A stretch of 64,000 bases of DNA from Vitrella brassicaformis (lineage: Eukaryota > Sar > Vitrellaceae): contig CDMY01000223.1 in NCBI GenBank assembly GCA_001179505.1, positions 95,958 through 159,957 of the forward strand, written 5' to 3'. Under the pieces are notes generated by a model, which did no database searches, was not told where the DNA came from, and saw only the letters and a list, made by a program, of their open reading frames with translations. Of this stretch, positions 60,801-64,000 are shown piece by piece (the first letter of the stretch is position 1; every line of letters starts with the position of its first letter). The translations under genes were made by a program, and so were the position numbers.

Positions 60801-63387
60801 CGGCGGTGCTGCAGATGAGGCGGCTTTGTGGCAGCTGGCCGCTACAGAAGAGGAGACCGACTGCCGCGGGCTTGGTGTGTGGGAGGAGGAGGGCGACAAG
60901 GGGGAGGTGGTGTTTGAGTTCACCCTGCCCCAGCAGCTGCAGGCCGGCCAGTACTGCGCCGCCGTACTCGCAGAATTCGACCAGGTGCTTGATTAACATC
61001 AGCCACTTCACGTGTGTCTCATGTGTTCTCAGCTCGCTCATCTGCATGTTTGTTGTGTTTGTTTTGCAGGGCTGGGCGAAGCAGGAGGAGCCCGACCCTC
61101 CCTTGAAGCCCCAGGCGCACATATCTCAGGCCCGTCTCTACGACAACTACACGGCCGAGAACGCCGGCATCATCATCGAGGGCCACAAGACCTGGCTCTT
61201 CCCCAGGGGTACCGCCAGCGAACTCGCCATCCCATCAGTGCCCGGCAACAAAGTCGTCTACGGCTTCTCGCTCACAGTGTCGTTCCTCTCCTCCCGGGCC
61301 ATCATGGCCGTCTCGTCGGTGGCCCTTCCGCTGATCGGGACGCCCCTATCTGCCGCCGAGCAGGGCAACCCTGTGGACCTCTTCACGGTGACGTTCAACC
61401 TGCGCAACGAATCGCGAGTGTCTGATGAGCCGCTGGCTGACACGGGGGGCGCTGCCAAGGGACATGACGCAGTGGATATTCTCATCGCCTCTGTGGTCAG
61501 TCAGTGATTGAACAAGGGGGCGTGGGGACAAACAGATAGTCGGATGGTCTCTCTCTCTCTCTCTTTCTCTCTGTGTCTGTGTGTGTGTGTGTGTGCAGCG
61601 GCCAGTTGAGCAGGTGTCCCAGGGGCTGTATGTGTTGCGTGTGAGGGAGTATGGCGACCTGCTCAAGCCTGGCAACACCTTTGAGGCGGGAGATGCAAGT
61701 ATGGAGGGAGGCAACAAGGCAGGCAGATCGGCCGGCCTTCTACATGCATTGACTCTGATTCGTGTTCACCACTCAGAGTTGGAGGAGGGCGTGTTGGCTT
61801 CCTTCCAAGTGGGCGAGCCCAAGTCACGCGCCAAACCTCTCGAAAACGCTCACGTCGTCTTCGAGACCAGACACAAGGTGGGCAGACGAACAGCTTACAC
61901 GCATGCACATGACATCGATGGCACTCATCAATCACATCGCCCCGCCCTCTCTCTCAGATTGATGCATCTCTCGGTGACCTGGTGGGCCGTGGGCTGGCAC
62001 TCGAAAGATATGCGTCTCTTGAGGAGCAGGAGTACCTCGGCGAAGGCCACGCCGTCGTCCCTCTCCCAATGTCGCCCTCCGCCAGCTCCGACACAGACAC
62101 AAACAGCACGCAGAGCGCGGTGGTGTTCAGCGACCTCTACCCCACAGCCAACACACCGCCAGCCGACGCATCCTCCCTCATCTGCTACATGCGGGACACC
62201 TCACACCAGCTGGTCGTCACGCGGGCCAAGGACCTGAGCCCCTTCAGGGGCTACCTGGTGTATCGCGACGCGAGCAAGGAGAGCGGGTCGGCTGGGAGCG
62301 GTCAGGTGCATGTGGATGGGGCCTTGTGTGGGATAGACAGCGGCAAGGGAGCCGAGATGACGGTCAGGAGTGCGTCTGGATGCTGCAAGGCTGTGGAGGT
62401 GCAGAGGCCGCTGCCGACCGTCACAAACCCGACCCTCGATAGGGTCATTCCCGTCAAGGCGAGATTCGACCCCAAGGACTGCCATTGCGGGCCAGGTGTG
62501 TATCCTATGCGCCTGAAATTGGGAGAATGGCGATAGATGTTCTGATAATTTGCTTCCTTTGTTCTTTTGCCTGCAGGTGATCAGCTGACGCTCAATCACG
62601 CCAAAACCCTCTACACGGTCAGCCGGCAGCAGCACCAAGGACACCACACCAGCACTTTCTGCTTACACATCTCTCTCTCTCTCTCTCTCTCATGCAGTGC
62701 ACTCTGGGGTACCGCGACCCCGAGTCTGACACGAGTCACCTGACGAGCACGGTGTGTCCGGTGGAGGCCCTAGCGCCTCCCTCCTACCGCGAGTTCAACT
62801 GGTGGCAGCAGCTCGTCGTCTTTCTCATATTCGTCGTCGCATCGGCCTGCCTCATCACCCCCTGTGTGCTGTGGAGGTACAAAAATGCCGGCGAGCGCAA
62901 GGCCACATACCAGTCGTACCGACTCAGCGGGGAGTCACCGGGACCCACCATCGAACTCCCGCCACTCGACAAAAGGGTCCCCAAAGGTGAGAAGCCATGG
63001 ATGGATGGATGGATGCCACACAGAAAGACACACCTGTACTTACTGTGAATGTTGATCGATCTGTCAGATCTGCGCACTTATGTGGACAAGAGTTCTGAAC
63101 CCAACGAGCTGCACACGGTGGGCATCCAGCGGGAGTCACACGATGCCGCGCAGCCACGTGCCGAAACCAGGGCAGCACCGGGCTCAAGGTCAGGGCGCGA
63201 GAGCGTCCGCAAGGAGGGGGGCCGGAGGGAGACCCGCCGCGATGAGAGTGAGACCCCCGAGAGCCGGGAGAGGGATCGTAGTAGGGCAGAGGGTGTGGGG
63301 GAGGGGGGCGGGGGCGACGCTGTGGGGTATGAGGCTCCACCCATGATCAATCTCGAGGAGGAGAAAGACTCGGTGACGCTGCTGTGA
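57877..63387 (+). CDS. Type I membrane zinc carboxypeptidase (peptidase M14)
   Basis: Signal peptide MGRNVVICHLWCFVLLVCGRVWG. M14 domain across many small exons: YTKLTYTEITEAFEGLAEKY, SGALHGNER (Zn ligands His and Glu, HxxE), GPPVCTYLAEFLCERYG, NRVLWMTPMTNPIG, NNIDPNRDFPY (substrate-binding Asn-Arg), LFRLGITFHGG (third Zn ligand His), GGMEDWSYAASW, and CLLFLFEMDKSKHPEE, with the catalytic Glu in FEMDK by analogy to metallocarboxypeptidase D. All catalytic residues are present, so it should be active on peptides with exposed C-termini. A large extracellular C-terminal part (60700-62600) has no known domain. Then one TM segment LVVFLIFVVASACLITPCVLW (62813 on) and an Arg/Glu-rich cytoplasmic tail ending EEEKDSVTLL-stop. 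Substrate unknown. It shares a 53-bp promoter with the Myb-like gene. Confidence 0.9.
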
Positions 63388-63953
63388 GTGATGGGTGGTG
63401 GATAGTCGTTGATCCATGTGATAGCCAGGCCGAACAGGCTGAGTGCAGCTGTGCTGTTGATTCATGCGCACGCACCTAATTAAGGGATGCGTGGGCGGGG
63501 GCGGGGAGGTCTGTCGTGAATGAAGCCATGACGCCGTTGTCGTCGATTGCTCTGAGGAGAGGTGCGTTTTTACTGTTCTGTCTTGGTGAGTGTGTGTGTG
63601 CGCGTGTGTGTTGTCCTTGGTAGCTGACTGCCTGTGAGTGAGAGCAGGCAGGCAGTCGGGCCTCCTGTGAGTGTGTCTTTTGGATTGCGTGTAGAGGTTG
63701 GCTGCTGAGAATGTATGTGTCTTGAGACATGTGGAGTGAGACCGATGGATGGATGGATGATGTGATGTCAGCCAAGGACCTTTTTGCCATGTATTCTGTC
63801 TGCGGCTGTACAGCTGGATACATGGAAGGCACGAATCTGTCTGTCAACCAACATGCACACACCACCCCCAGGCACATGAGTGCACAACCCAGTCAGTCAG
63901 TCAGCCCTTTGTCTGTCTGTCTATCTGTAGCCCTCTCTGCCGGACAGCAGCAG
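63388..63953. other. Intergenic, no gene seen
   Basis: 3' region of the carboxypeptidase gene with TG, GATG and CAGT repeats. No exon supported. Confidence 0.55.
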
Positions 63954-64000
63954 CCCCTCCCCCTTCCCCTCCCCCTTCCCCTCCCCCTTCCCCTCCCCCT
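63954..64000 (+). repeat. 12-bp C-rich tandem repeat running off the right edge
   Basis: CCCCTCCCCCTT repeated almost four times up to the last base. The minus strand is therefore G-rich with quadruplex-forming potential. The full length lies outside the window. Confidence 0.95.

Noticed and set aside
15479-63900. tRNA, rRNA or other structured RNA genes
   Set aside because: I looked for tRNA A and B box-like pairs and rRNA-like conserved segments in the spacers and saw none convincing; covariance-model searching would be decisive.
63954-64000. Telomere
   Set aside because: The 12-bp unit CCCCTCCCCCTT is not a known telomere unit, and the window edge is arbitrary; it is a simple C-rich tandem repeat.

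Overview
This is nuclear DNA from an intron-rich, gene-dense eukaryote with moderately high GC. Almost every gene is split by short introns (mostly about 50-150 nt) with GT-AG ends, so genes had to be rebuilt by joining exons in consistent phase. Several features suggest a flagellated alga with a secondary (complex) plastid, and an alveolate such as a chromerid (for example Vitrella) fits best. These features are ciliary genes (RSPH10B, CC2D2A, RAB28), two proteins with a signal peptide followed by an AF-type junction typical of bipartite plastid leaders, and protist-style extracellular proteins. The organism assignment is inference; no marker in the window proves it.

Layout, left to right. 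1-3.6 kb (-): 3' part of a MORN-repeat radial spoke head 10 homologue. 3.7-5.35 kb (-): JMJD4-type JmjC oxygenase, head-to-head with a very divergent kinesin-like protein (5.4-10.9 kb, +). 11.3-15.5 kb (+): secreted clostripain-family (C11) protease with Cys-rich repeats. 16-17.5 kb (-): unknown Q/P-rich protein. 17.9-20.5 kb (+): VPS72/YL1. 21-22.3 kb (-): MsrA, head-to-head with a pentameric ligand-gated-channel-like protein (22.5-24.6 kb, +). 25.0-25.5 kb (-): small orphan protein, head-to-head with a 2OG-Fe(II) oxygenase (25.55-27.2 kb, +). 27.2-32.3 kb is an accessory island without a clear gene. It carries diverged copies of the 5' end of the following gene, tandem repeats and a possible chimeric gene. 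32.35-34.7 kb (+): G3BP-like NTF2/RRM/RGG protein. 36.2-43.0 kb (+): CC2D2A. 43.3-44.3 kb (-): lectin-like GPI-type surface protein, head-to-head with RAB28 (44.6-46.0 kb, +). 46.6-47.6 kb (-): plastid-type membrane protein, head-to-head with a bromodomain protein (47.8-51.1 kb, +, with a 300-N assembly gap in an intron). 53.5-57.8 kb (-): Myb/SANT-like nuclear protein, head-to-head with an M14 carypeptidase-type transmembrane carboxypeptidase (57.9-63.4 kb, +).

Themes. Genes are mostly arranged as divergent pairs; three pairs have start codons only 52-59 bp apart. An octamer, TGCGAGCT/AGCTCGCA, recurs in the spacers and upstream regions, once as a perfect 10-bp inverted repeat. Introns carry strand-oriented microsatellites, with (TG)n or pyrimidine tracts near the 3' splice site. 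The most unusual items are the kinesin-like protein whose nucleotide-binding motifs are all degenerate, the duplicated NTF2-gene 5' end in the island at 27-32 kb, and the shared promoter octamer. Start codons and small exons are the least certain parts of the models.
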